64,000 bases of DNA from Pseudomonadota bacterium (GCA_023390985.1 JAEWBU010000267.1:1-64000), one strand, 5' to 3'. Shown: positions 52,811 through 62,063, counted from the stretch's first letter. The notes: generated from the letters alone by a model not told the origin. Numbers and translations: made by a program.

Positions 52811-53160
52811 AGACCATCCTGGTGGTCGACGACGAACTCGACCTGCTGCAGACCATCTGCGCCACGCTGGAGCTGGGCGGCTACCAGGCGGTGGGCGCCG
52901 GCAACGGCCGCGCCGCGCTGGACCAGCTCGCCAAGTCGGTGCCCGACCTGGTGCTGACCGACGTGATGATGCCGTACGTCACCGGCTACGACCTGGTGGG
53001 CCGCATCCGCAAGATGCCCGAAGGAAAGAAGCTGCCCGTGATCCTCATGAGCTCGATCGACCCCGAGCTGCATCCGCACGGCAGCTGGGACCGGGTGCTG
53101 CGCAAGCCGTTCTCGCTGGACGGACTGCTGGAGACGATCGAGGAGCTGGTGGGGACCTGA
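52807..53160 (+). CDS. Single-domain response regulator (cassette C)
   Basis: A 117-residue stand-alone receiver with VVDDE acidic pocket, acceptor D52 (LVLTDVMMPYVTG), Ser in ILMSSIDPE and Lys in VLRKPFSLDGLL. GTG start overlaps the ATPase stop (GTGA). It converges on the giant fusion gene, 4 bp away. It closes the kinase / ATPase / receiver cassette. Confidence 0.92.
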   Translation: MKTILVVDDELDLLQTICATLELGGYQAVGAGNGRAALDQLAKSVPDLVLTDVMMPYVTGYDLVGRIRKMPEGKKLPVILMSSIDPELHPHGSWDRVLRKPFSLDGLLETIEELVGT

Positions 53161-53164
53161 AGGC

Positions 53165-56100
53165 TCAGGCCGGCACCGCCTGCTCCGCTTGCGCGGCGGC
53201 TTCCTTCCCGCCGACGCGCAGGTCGAAGCTGTTGCTCGCGCCCGGCGGCGGGTCCATCTCGCGGTCGAAGCGGACGTTCACCCGCCAGCCGGCCGGCTCC
53301 TGCGAGACGGTCAGCACCGCGAAGCCGTCGCCGCGCGCGGGGTACGACGTCTTGACGGTGCACTCGTAAGCCGCGCCGTCGTACTTGAACCCGAACGTCT
53401 CCTCACCGGCGAAGTCCTCTTCGATGCCGTTGGCGAACGGGTAGGGCGCGTACAGCGCCGAGCTGTGGACCGAATGGGCGACCACCACGCCGGGCTCGCC
53501 GGACTTGCGGATCTCGATGCGGCAGACGTTGGAGACATGGGCGTCGCCCGACAGGAGGAAGACGTCGTCCTGCCCGCGCGCATGCACCTTCGCCAGCAGT
53601 CGGTGCAGCGAGCAGGGAAAGCCATCCCAGGCGTCGGAGCGGACCGCGGCAGCCGGGTCGTCGGCGACCCGTGTTTCGAGATGGCGAGGAAGCACCATGG
53701 GCGCGGAGACGAAGAACCGCGGGCCCGGAGTGGCCTTGTCGGCGAGCCACCGATCGAGTGCATCGGCCTGGTCGTCGCCGAGCATGCTCGCGTCGCCGAC
53801 CGTGGCGGCGGTGCGCGGCGTGCGCAGGGTCCGCGCGTCGGCCCAGAAGAACGGCAGGCCGTGCACCGGCGTGGCGTGCCACAGCCGGGGCCGCACGGGG
53901 CCGGGCATGTCTTCGTCGCACTGGTGGCGCAGGAACTCGCGGATGCCGATCCGGCCCAGCCGCTCCGATGGCCCCGGACCGGGCTCGAAGTTGTCCGCGA
54001 TCTCGTGGTCGTCGGCCCGCATCACGGCCGGCAGCCGCGACAGCACCGATCGCGGCCCGCGCGCACCGAAGAAGGCTTCGTAGGACACGCGGAAACGATC
54101 GTCGAGCCGGCGTGGATCGAACAGGCCCGCCGTGGCGTCGGCGTAGATCTGGTCGCCGGCCAGCACCAGGAACTGCGGTACGGCGAGCGTCTCGCGCCGG
54201 CCCTCCAGCAGGTCCAGCAGCCGCAGGTAGGACGCGTCGCTCGGCCCGGGCGGTGCGGAACGCTCCGGCGTTCCGGGCGGCGTGCGATCCAGGATGTCGC
54301 CGGGGTACTGGCAACTGGCCAGCGCGAAGCTGCGCGTGGAGGACGCCGACGGATCGCGCCTCGGCGGTGGGCGCAGGATGCCCAGGCTGAGCTCGACGAC
54401 GGGCGCGCGCTCGAAGGCCCGCCGCACCGATTCCGCCATCGCGTGCACGATGCGCCTGGTGAGGTCCTGGGCACCCTCCGCCCCGGCCAGGGCGATGTTG
54501 TCCGGATCGGCCGCCATGCCCGCGAGGCCCGCCAGGCCGCGGCCGCCCGGCGAACGCGAGGCGACGCGCATGGCCAGTTCGGCGTCGCAGCGGGCCACGC
54601 CCGGCTGCAGCGCGGCCGACTGGCTGTAGAGCACCAGCACCAGGATGCCGTCGGCGCCTTCCGCGGGCGTGCGGCCGTCCAGCTCGAAGGTGTAGCGCGT
54701 GGCCAGCTCGTTCGGCGAGACCGGTGACAGCGCCCGCCAGTCCACCCGCTCGGCCAGCACCTGTTCCGTGGGCGCCATCGGGCGGCCGGCGTCGTCGACG
54801 GGCGCGTAGCGGTCGCCGTGGCGCACCACCGGGATCAGCAGCGCGGCGACGGGCGCGCCGTTGGCGCCCTCGTCACCCAGCGAGCAGCGCTCGTGGCCCT
54901 CGAACGGCGGCGGCAGGCGCACGCCGTGGGCCGGAATGCGCGCGGCGAAGCTGATGCGGATGCCGCCCGCCGGCTCCCTCACCACCGGAGCGAACGGTGC
55001 CTCGAGGTAGCGGTTCATGTCCTCGAACATGGCCGCGGCCGGACGGCCGATCAGCAGGTCCTGGTGGCCCGCGTCGTACAGGATCGGCTGGAAGGCCTGC
55101 GGGCTCTCGAACCGCGCATCGCTGTCCGTCAGCACCTTGCGGTAGTGCGCGGGCGTGCGGTTGGACACCAGGCCGTTCTGGCGGCCGTGCACGTGCAGGA
55201 TCGGGAAGCGCAGCTTCTCGCGCAGGCGGTCGGGTCGCACGAAGTCGTTGAATCCCTGGCGGGTGGTGATGGCCTTCAGCCGCGCGAAGTGCACCGCCTG
55301 CGACACCGTCTCGATGCTCAGCGGGCCGAAGTGGTCGTCGATGCAGTCGAGCATCTCCTGCGGCAGGTTGTTGACGTTGAAGTCGCGGCCGTAGAGCGCA
55401 TCCATGCGATGCCGCGTGCCCACCCAGGGCGTGCGGCGCCAGGGCGGCCAGAACGGGTTCTCGCGATCGAACTCCTCCTCCGGGTAGGGCAGGGTGGCCA
55501 GGAAGCGGTCCATCAGCCGGTCCTTGTGCGAGCGCGGGCCGGACGGGCGGAACTCGTAGTCCTCCATGGGCAGGAAATGCCGCAGGTACTGCATCGCGTA
55601 GGCGCGGAAGGTGTTGTCCGGCGTGAAGACCACGGCCGGCGCGACCTGCGACATCACCAGCCGCCGGATGCGGTCCGGCAGCTCGCGCCGCAGCGGCAGG
55701 AAGCGCTCGCGCGGCGACTCCGATCCCAGCAGCGCCATGCCCAGCATCGCCGAGCCCATGCAGTGCGCGAACACGTCGATCCTGTCCGCGCCGGTGAGCG
55801 CACAGACCTGGTGGACCGCCACCGGGATGTCCGCCATGCCGACCTGCTCGAAGGTCCAGGGCTCGCGCGCATGCGGCATGCCGGCGCTGGTGCGCAGGTC
55901 GGCGATCCAGACGTCGCGGCCGCGGTCCCAGAGCGACGATGCCACGTTGGGCCGCACCGAGTGGTGCGCGAAGGTCGTGCCGCTGGCGCTGTAGCCGTGG
56001 ATCAGCAGGATGGGCGTGAAGAGCGCCTCGCGCGCCTGCGGGTTCGCGTCCAGCGTCCGCGATCGCCGGGCCGGGGAGAACGGGTAGTGCGTGAGCCGCA

Positions 56101-58984
56101 CCATCACCGGCCGGCCGTCGCGCAGGCCGGCCACCGGGAACTCGTGGATCCGCGGCGGCGGCAACCCCGGCACATAGCCCGGCAGCCGCTGGATCTCGCG
56201 CGGCGGCGGCTCGTCCGGCAGCCGGAAGCTCCAGGCATGCAGGTGGATCAGCAGGCGGGTGAGATAGAGGCCGAGCGCGGCGACGTCCATCAGCGCCTTG
56301 GCATGGTCCTGCTGCCGGACGATCCGGAACAGCGGCACCTTCTGGCGCGCCAGGTGGCCGGTGTCGAGCTCGAGCACGGCGTCATGCGTGCGCGCCCGCG
56401 GGAAAGCGGTCAGCTTCACCCGCGACAGCTGCCGCCAGGGATTGGAGCGCCGCGAGTAGGTCAGCTCCTTCACGGCCCGGATCGGAGCGCCCACGAACGA
56501 CTTCTGCACGTACGCCGGCAGCCTGCACGCCTGCACGTCGACCACCTCGAGCTCGTACTCGAACAGGCGCGCGCCGCCTGCGCGCGAGCTCAGCGCCCAC
56601 AGGCTCTTCACCCGCTCCGACGCTTCCTGCGCGAACGTCCGCTCGTGGGTGGGCGCTGGACCCTGGCCGTTCCACCGATCGAGCAGCCACAGCACCGTGT
56701 CGCGCAGCCCGCGGTTGCGGAACCAGGCCCACAGGCCCTGGAAGCGCCGGCCGGCGCTGGAGCTGCGCTTGTGGGCGAAGGTCCGCAGCGTGCCCTTGAC
56801 CGTGGCGATCAGCAGGGCTTCGTGGTCGGGCGCCTCGGTGTCGTCGGCCGGGCGCACCGAGAAGATCCGCAGGCAGCCGTGCGCAGGCTGCAGCTTCAGC
56901 GTGGCGGCGGAGGTCCCCGACGTGAGGTCCCTGATGGCGATCGGGTCGAAGCGCAGGGTCAGCTCGACGTGCGCGGCCAGCGGACCGCTGCCGCCCATGC
57001 CGCGCAGCGGCACGGCGCCGGACAGGCGCTCGAGCACTTCGATCTGCGTGTCCGTGGGCGGCTCGATCGGACCCGGCACCTTGAAGCGGGGACGATCGCC
57101 GAACTTCGCCGCGGCACCGGCGTCCGCCGTGTAGCCCCATTCGGTCCGCAGCTGCCCGACCGCGCGCAGCGCCACGCCGGCGATCGTCAGCGCCGGGTTG
57201 ATGCCCAGCGAGGCGGGAATGATCGAGCCGTCCAGCACGACCAGGCCCTCGTGCAGCGCTTCCTTGTCGCCCGGTGCGGCATCGAAGACCCGGCCGCAAT
57301 CGTCCACCACGCCGGACGTGGAGTCGTCGCCCATCGGGCAGCCGCCGAGCGGATGCACCGTCAGCAGCGGACCGGTGTCGCCGCCGAGCAGGTCCTGCAG
57401 CTTCCCGGGCATGAGCTGCCACATCGGGTTGGGCAGGGCGCGGGCGCCCGAGCCGCGCAGGAGCTGCTCGAACCGGTGGTGCCGTGCCTTGAGCCGCGGA
57501 TCGTCGCGCAGCGCCGGCCAGCGGACGCTCGCGGCGCCGTCGCCGTCTTCCTCATCCGGCGCGTCGCCGGCGTTGAGCTTCATCACGCCGTCGGCGTTGT
57601 CGGGACCGATGATCGCCACCATCAGCGTGCGGCGGATGGCGTCCGGGTCCACCGCGCAGACATCGCGCGTGTCGGCGCCGTGCGCGGCCTCGTCCGACTC
57701 GGCCAGCAGGTGGATCGTGTTGGCCGTCGTCACGCTCTGTTCGAGCAGCGGGCGCAGCGGACCCGGGACCGCCAGGTCCTGGATCAGCATGTCGTCCGTG
57801 GCGCGCAGGTCGACCATGCCGGTGATGGTCGGGCCGACCCGGTCTCGCACAGGCACCTGCGTGGGATCCACGTCCTCGTTGCCCGCGCAGTTCGCGTCGT
57901 CCCGGCCCGCGTAGGCCGCGGCGATCAGGTCGCCGTTGGACGAGACGTGGTGGCCGAGCTTGTGCGAGAGCCGCAGGCCCGCCTTCCTCGAACGCAGCAG
58001 GATCTCCGTCGAGCCGAAGGTGCCCGCCGCCAGCACCACGCGCCGGGCGCGGATCACCGTGGCCTGGCCCTGCCTGCGCCGAAGCGGTTCGTCGGTGTGG
58101 ACCACGTGCAGGTGCCACACGGGCGCGCCGCCTGCGTCCCAGTGCTTCCCGATCTTCAGCACCGTCGCCCCGGTGAACAGTTCCGCGCCGTGCCGCCGCG
58201 CCTGCGCGAGCAGCGTGACGTCGAGCGAGACCTTGGCGTTGTGGTTGCAGCCGGTGGCGCAGTCGCCGCAGCGCACGCAGCCGTCGATGCGGACGCCGGC
58301 TTCGGTGCGGTAGCCCCCTTCGGTGCCGTCCGCGAGCGCCACCGTGATCGGCAAGGCGTCGACCCTGGCGCCGCCGTGGAAGCGGCCGAGCGCATGGAAC
58401 TTGATCGGCGCGGGATCCGGGACCGACCGCACGGTGCGCGTCGCGCCCAGGCGCTCCCGCAGCGCGTCGGCCGAAGCGAGCAAGGCGTCCACCGTCGCGT
58501 TTTCGCGGAACGCCGCCGGCCATCGGGAAGAACCGAAGATGCCCCGGTCGGGCATCGCCATCACGCCGGCGTTGATCAGCGAACCGCCTCCCAGCCCGTT
58601 GCCCACCACCGCGCAGAGGTCCTCGCCGATGCGCACGTCGAACAGGCCGTCGCGGCGTCCGCGCGCATGCCGCGCGTCCTGGGTGGAGAAGCGCACGTGG
58701 CCCGGGAGGTCCGACATGCGCGAAGGGAACGACCCCGGCAGGTGTTCGTTGCCGCGCTCCAGCACGCAGATGCGCCGGCCGCCGCGCGCCTTCGCCAGCT
58801 CCGCGGCGGCGACCGCACCGCCGTAGCCGCTGCCGACGATCACCACGTCGAAGTCGATGCCGCCGGCCCCGCGCTCCGGGTTGCCCTCCAGCGAGGCGAC
58901 GAGCGCCTCGAACCCGTGCGCGAGCCAGCGGGTGGACCTCGTCTCAGGCGGGTCCTTGCTCCCATTCGACGTTTCTTCGGCCAT
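53165..58984 (-). CDS. Three-domain fusion: GMC oxidoreductase, alpha/beta hydrolase with Cys nucleophile, PhoD-like phosphatase
   Basis: A 1939-residue protein, apparently cytosolic (no signal). Residues about 44-610 are a GMC/cholesterol-oxidase-like flavoprotein: FAD loop VVIVGSGYGGAVAA, a Cys-rich CVRCGDCATGC insert and late VHPLGGCPMGD. Residues about 985-1330 are an alpha/beta hydrolase (PILLIHGYSASG) whose nucleophile elbow reads FAHCMGSAM, i.e. Cys for Ser near residue 1072, with YDAGHQD for the His. Residues about 1550-1900 are PhoD-like: GDQIYAD, DDHEIADNF and LLSGDAHVSN. Start ATG 58984 has AAGGAG and overlaps the hybrid kinase stop by 41 bp. Substrate unknown; sterol or lipid-like ester chemistry is an inference. 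Confidence 0.9.
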   Translation of the reverse strand: MAEETSNGSKDPPETRSTRWLAHGFEALVASLEGNPERGAGGIDFDVVIVGSGYGGAVAAAELAKARGGRRICVLERGNEHLPGSFPSRMSDLPGHVRFSTQDARHARGRRDGLFDVRIGEDLCAVVGNGLGGGSLINAGVMAMPDRGIFGSSRWPAAFRENATVDALLASADALRERLGATRTVRSVPDPAPIKFHALGRFHGGARVDALPITVALADGTEGGYRTEAGVRIDGCVRCGDCATGCNHNAKVSLDVTLLAQARRHGAELFTGATVLKIGKHWDAGGAPVWHLHVVHTDEPLRRRQGQATVIRARRVVLAAGTFGSTEILLRSRKAGLRLSHKLGHHVSSNGDLIAAAYAGRDDANCAGNEDVDPTQVPVRDRVGPTITGMVDLRATDDMLIQDLAVPGPLRPLLEQSVTTANTIHLLAESDEAAHGADTRDVCAVDPDAIRRTLMVAIIGPDNADGVMKLNAGDAPDEEDGDGAASVRWPALRDDPRLKARHHRFEQLLRGSGARALPNPMWQLMPGKLQDLLGGDTGPLLTVHPLGGCPMGDDSTSGVVDDCGRVFDAAPGDKEALHEGLVVLDGSIIPASLGINPALTIAGVALRAVGQLRTEWGYTADAGAAAKFGDRPRFKVPGPIEPPTDTQIEVLERLSGAVPLRGMGGSGPLAAHVELTLRFDPIAIRDLTSGTSAATLKLQPAHGCLRIFSVRPADDTEAPDHEALLIATVKGTLRTFAHKRSSSAGRRFQGLWAWFRNRGLRDTVLWLLDRWNGQGPAPTHERTFAQEASERVKSLWALSSRAGGARLFEYELEVVDVQACRLPAYVQKSFVGAPIRAVKELTYSRRSNPWRQLSRVKLTAFPRARTHDAVLELDTGHLARQKVPLFRIVRQQDHAKALMDVAALGLYLTRLLIHLHAWSFRLPDEPPPREIQRLPGYVPGLPPPRIHEFPVAGLRDGRPVMVRLTHYPFSPARRSRTLDANPQAREALFTPILLIHGYSASGTTFAHHSVRPNVASSLWDRGRDVWIADLRTSAGMPHAREPWTFEQVGMADIPVAVHQVCALTGADRIDVFAHCMGSAMLGMALLGSESPRERFLPLRRELPDRIRRLVMSQVAPAVVFTPDNTFRAYAMQYLRHFLPMEDYEFRPSGPRSHKDRLMDRFLATLPYPEEEFDRENPFWPPWRRTPWVGTRHRMDALYGRDFNVNNLPQEMLDCIDDHFGPLSIETVSQAVHFARLKAITTRQGFNDFVRPDRLREKLRFPILHVHGRQNGLVSNRTPAHYRKVLTDSDARFESPQAFQPILYDAGHQDLLIGRPAAAMFEDMNRYLEAPFAPVVREPAGGIRISFAARIPAHGVRLPPPFEGHERCSLGDEGANGAPVAALLIPVVRHGDRYAPVDDAGRPMAPTEQVLAERVDWRALSPVSPNELATRYTFELDGRTPAEGADGILVLVLYSQSAALQPGVARCDAELAMRVASRSPGGRGLAGLAGMAADPDNIALAGAEGAQDLTRRIVHAMAESVRRAFERAPVVELSLGILRPPPRRDPSASSTRSFALASCQYPGDILDRTPPGTPERSAPPGPSDASYLRLLDLLEGRRETLAVPQFLVLAGDQIYADATAGLFDPRRLDDRFRVSYEAFFGARGPRSVLSRLPAVMRADDHEIADNFEPGPGPSERLGRIGIREFLRHQCDEDMPGPVRPRLWHATPVHGLPFFWADARTLRTPRTAATVGDASMLGDDQADALDRWLADKATPGPRFFVSAPMVLPRHLETRVADDPAAAVRSDAWDGFPCSLHRLLAKVHARGQDDVFLLSGDAHVSNVCRIEIRKSGEPGVVVAHSVHSSALYAPYPFANGIEEDFAGEETFGFKYDGAAYECTVKTSYPARGDGFAVLTVSQEPAGWRVNVRFDREMDPPPGASNSFDLRVGGKEAAAQAEQAVPA

Positions 58985-60752
58985 GGCGTGTGCTCCTTGC
59001 GTGCGTCTGCACTTCGCGTTCGATCGACTCGTAGAGCGTCTGCGGCGCCACGGGCTTGTGCAGCAGCGGGATGCCCGCGTCGTGCGCCTCCTTGATGCGA
59101 TGCGGCGCGGTGTCGCCGCTCACCAGGATGGCCGGCATCCAGGCCGCCTTGCGCAGCTGCTCGATGGCCCGGATGCCGTTCTCTTCTCCCCGCAATCTCA
59201 GGTCCACCAGAGCGATGTCGGGCCGCATGGCCTCGCAGTGCTCCAGCGCTTCGGCGATCGACCCGGCGAGGCGCACTTCGCAGCCATAGGCCTGCAGCAG
59301 CGTCTCCATCCCCAGGCGCACCGCCTCTTCGTCGTCCAGCACCAGCACGCGCGTTCCCTCGAGCGAGGTGCCGGGATGCGCCGCGTCGAACGGGCGCACG
59401 CCGCCGGCGGCTGCCGCGCCGCCGCGGTCGACCCGGGGCACCTTCAGATCGAACCGCGTGCCGAAGCCGGCCGACGAGTGCAGTTCGATGACGATGCCCA
59501 GCAGCTGCGCCAGCCGCCGCACGATCGACAGGCCCAGCCCGAGCCCGCGCGAGCGGTCGCGCTCGGGGTTGTGCAGCTGGTAGAACTCCTCGAAGACGCG
59601 CTGGTGCTCGGCCAACGGGATGCCGATGCCGGTGTCCTCCACGCTGATCCCCCAGTGCCGCGGCCCGGCCGCCGACACGCGCACCGACACTTCGCCGCTG
59701 GGCGTGTACTTGATCGCGTTCTCCACCAGGTTGCGCACGATGCGCGCGAGCAGCACCTCGTCGGTTTCGCAGGTCGCCTCCGGCGGGCATTCGGTGCGGA
59801 AGGCGAGGCGCTTGGCGCGCGCCAGCTCGGCGTACTCGGCGTGCAGGTGTTCCAGGAACGCGGACAGGGAGAAGGTGGTGCGGTTGACCGGCACCACGCC
59901 GGCATCCAGCCGGGACACGTCGAGCAGCGCGTCGATCTGCGCGCTCAGGGCCTGCAGCGCGGTGTTCATGTGGTTGACGATCGGGCGCGTCGCCGAATCC
60001 AGCGGCCGCATCATCAGCGCCGCGCCGAAGAGCGACAGCGTGTGCATGGGCTGGCGCAGGTCGTGGCTGGCCGAGGCCAGGAAGCGGGTCTTCGCGCGGT
60101 TCGCGGCTTCGGCGCCCTCGAGCGCGGACCGCAGCTGTCCGTTGAGCACCGCCTGTTCGCGTCGGATGTCGAACGAGGTCTTCAAGAGGCGGAACGTGTC
60201 CTTGGCCAGCTGCAGCATCAGCATGCCGAACACGACCACCAGGCCCGCGATGAAGTACTCGACCCAGGCGTGCTCGACGCCCGGCGCGCCGATCGCCCAC
60301 ATCGCGATCAGCGCCAGCAGCATCGGCCCGACGAAGGCGACGAACACCGGCCGGTAGCCGCCGGTCGTCGCGACCGAGCCGGCGCACAAGGTCAGCAGCA
60401 GGATGGACTGCACCGCGCGCTCGGGCGTCTCCAGTGCGATGCCGAAGACGATCGACGCACCCTGCACCAGACCGTTGATCCCGCTCATCAGCACCGCGAC
60501 GCGCAACTTGGCAGGCAGGTCCATCGAAGCCGCGGGCAGGCCGCCCAGCACCTTCCAGCGCACGGCGAGCACGGCCGTCACGACGGCGAGCCACACCCAG
60601 GGCAAGGGACCGCCGAGCTGGTTCCAGGCGATGGAGGCGAGCAGCAGCGATGACAGGAACACCGGCACCGGCACCCGCACCGCCTCGCGGGCGAAGAGGT
60701 CGATCAGCTCCCGGGCCAGTTCCGGGCTGACGCGTTCCGCGTGGGCGCCCAT
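58944..60752 (-). CDS. Membrane hybrid histidine kinase
   Basis: A 602-residue sensor with about six hydrophobic segments in residues 28-185, then HisKA with H230 (FLASASHDLRQPMHTL), HATPase_c (NLVENAIKYTPSG, EDTGIGIP, GLGLGLSIV) and a C-terminal receiver (VLVLDDEEAV, acceptor in IALVDLRLRG). The DLRQP His-box is common in Burkholderiales hybrid kinases paired with LuxR regulators. It lies 7 bp after the LuxR-type regulator gene and overlaps the fusion gene, so it probably controls that enzyme's expression. Confidence 0.93.
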   Translation of the reverse strand: MGAHAERVSPELARELIDLFAREAVRVPVPVFLSSLLLASIAWNQLGGPLPWVWLAVVTAVLAVRWKVLGGLPAASMDLPAKLRVAVLMSGINGLVQGASIVFGIALETPERAVQSILLLTLCAGSVATTGGYRPVFVAFVGPMLLALIAMWAIGAPGVEHAWVEYFIAGLVVVFGMLMLQLAKDTFRLLKTSFDIRREQAVLNGQLRSALEGAEAANRAKTRFLASASHDLRQPMHTLSLFGAALMMRPLDSATRPIVNHMNTALQALSAQIDALLDVSRLDAGVVPVNRTTFSLSAFLEHLHAEYAELARAKRLAFRTECPPEATCETDEVLLARIVRNLVENAIKYTPSGEVSVRVSAAGPRHWGISVEDTGIGIPLAEHQRVFEEFYQLHNPERDRSRGLGLGLSIVRRLAQLLGIVIELHSSAGFGTRFDLKVPRVDRGGAAAAGGVRPFDAAHPGTSLEGTRVLVLDDEEAVRLGMETLLQAYGCEVRLAGSIAEALEHCEAMRPDIALVDLRLRGEENGIRAIEQLRKAAWMPAILVSGDTAPHRIKEAHDAGIPLLHKPVAPQTLYESIEREVQTHARSTRHGRRNVEWEQGPA

Positions 60753-60759
60753 CGCATCC

Positions 60760-61404
60760 TCACGCCGGCACGCCGTCGAAGAGGTGCAGCTCGTGCACCC
60801 GGTACATGGCCTGGGCGCGCGAGTTCACGCCCAGCGCCTGGTAGATCGCCCACAGATGGGCCTTGACCGTGCCTTCCGCGATGCTGAGCTCGCGCGCGAT
60901 CACCTTGTTGGCCTTGCCCTGCAGCAGGCACTTGAGCACCGCGAGCTGGCGGTCGCTGAACTCGGGCGAGCCGGTCGCGCCGGCCGGTGGCGGCGCGGCG
61001 CCCGCACCGCCGCCGCTCAGGGCCGCGCGCGGCAGGTAGATGCCGTTGGCCAGCACCAGGCGCAAGGCCTGGATGGTGAGCGAGGCATCGGTGCTCTTCG
61101 GGATGTAGCCGGCGGCGCCGGCATCGACGGCGCTGCGGATCAGCAGCGGGTTCTCGTCGCCCGAGACCACGACGACCGATGCGCTCTCGTGCGCGGCCTT
61201 GACCTGGTGCAGCGCGTCGAGGCGGCTGGTGCCCGGCAGGTTCATGTCGAGCAGGATCAGGTCGGGAGCGTCGTCGCCGCGCAGCGCGACCGCTTCGTCG
61301 ACGCTGCCCGCATCGGAGATGCGAACGCCCGGATCCAGCGCGGCGAGGAGCGTCTTGAGCCCTTCGCGGAACAGCGGATGGTCGTCGACGATCAGGATGT
61401 GCAT
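60760..61404 (-). CDS. LuxR/NarL-family response regulator
   Basis: A 214-residue regulator: receiver with ILIVDDHPLFREGL, acceptor D53 (LILLDMNLPG) and AGAAGYIPK; HTH_LuxR at about 155-210 (FSDRQLAVLKCLLQGKANKVIARELSIAEGTVKAHL). ATG at 61404 has GAGG upstream. It begins the operon with the hybrid kinase and the fusion protein, and is divergent from the DUF4148 gene across 275 bp that contain a CTAAACC palindrome, a likely binding site. Confidence 0.93.
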   Translation of the reverse strand: MHILIVDDHPLFREGLKTLLAALDPGVRISDAGSVDEAVALRGDDAPDLILLDMNLPGTSRLDALHQVKAAHESASVVVVSGDENPLLIRSAVDAGAAGYIPKSTDASLTIQALRLVLANGIYLPRAALSGGGAGAAPPPAGATGSPEFSDRQLAVLKCLLQGKANKVIARELSIAEGTVKAHLWAIYQALGVNSRAQAMYRVHELHLFDGVPA

Positions 61405-61486
61405 CGCGTACCTCGAAGGCCCTGCAAGGGTTCCACGCATGATAGGCAGCGGTCACCGGATGACAACTGAACGTTCGTCTCGAAAC

Positions 61487-61522
61487 GACTAAACCGGGTT
61501 TAGTCGCGCGAGCTAAACCCGG
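61487..61522. promoter_or_regulatory. CTAAACC palindrome and third copy in the divergent spacer
   Basis: GACTAAACC-G-GGTTTAGTC (61487-61505) is a perfect 9-bp inverted repeat; CTAAACCCGG recurs at 61513-61522 in direct orientation. It is 83 bp before the LuxR regulator start and 158 bp before the DUF4148 gene. A dimeric response regulator could bind it. No gene is seen in the rest of 61405-61679. Confidence 0.5.
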
Positions 61523-61679
61523 CTCGCCTTCTCGATGGCCGTCGGTGGCATTGCGCATCGAGGTCCCGTTTCCATACTTCGCCCCGTTCTTCCCCCGGTG
61601 TGGTCCGCATCGGGGCAGGGCAGACGGGGTCGAGCGGCCCGCCATGTCCGGACATCCACCCCGCTCGAAGGAGATGGAC

Positions 61680-62063
61680 ATGAACCGCAATCTCAGATCC
61701 TCGCTGGTCTTCACCGGCACGGCCGCCGCCGCCTTCGCGCTCGCCGCGATGACGAGCGTGGCCTACGCGGACGACATCACGATCGATCCGACGCCCTTCG
61801 TCAGCACCAAGTCCCGCGCCGAAGTGCGGGCCGAGGTCATCGGCAAGGCCGAGCAGATCCGGATGGCGCACGGCGAAGGCGACTCCGGGATGAACCATGC
61901 GGCGTTCCAGAGCACGCTCACCCGCGCGCAGGTCCGGGACGAGTACATGGCTTCGCGCGCCCAGGTCAGCGCGTTCAACGGTGAAGACAGCGGTTCCGCG
62001 TATCTGACCGCCATGCAGCCGCGCCAGAACGGCAACGTCATGCTGGCCGGTTCCGATCGTTGA
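61680..62063 (+). CDS. DUF4148 family exported protein
   Basis: A 127-residue protein with signal peptide (NLRSSLVFTGTAAAAFALAAMTSVAYA, cleavage near residue 29) and the DUF4148 pattern SRAEVRAEVIGKAEQIRMAHGEGDSG followed by LTRAQVRDEYMASR. It is a small periplasmic protein family abundant in Burkholderiales, function unknown. ATG at 61680 has AAGGAG six bases before it; an ATG at 61674 directly abuts that site. It is divergent from the LuxR-type regulator. Confidence 0.85.
   Translation: MNRNLRSSLVFTGTAAAAFALAAMTSVAYADDITIDPTPFVSTKSRAEVRAEVIGKAEQIRMAHGEGDSGMNHAAFQSTLTRAQVRDEYMASRAQVSAFNGEDSGSAYLTAMQPRQNGNVMLAGSDR

Noticed and set aside
47488..53160. Idea that the KaiC cassettes form a true circadian clock
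   Set aside because: No KaiA or KaiB, phosphosites degenerate and Glu pairs reduced; signalling ATPase is the safer reading.
54818..59095. A 1425-codon open frame on the plus strand
   Set aside because: It lies antisense to the fusion gene, whose three domains have intact motifs. The antisense protein is rich in Arg, His, Val and Gln with no recognisable domain, as expected from high GC content.
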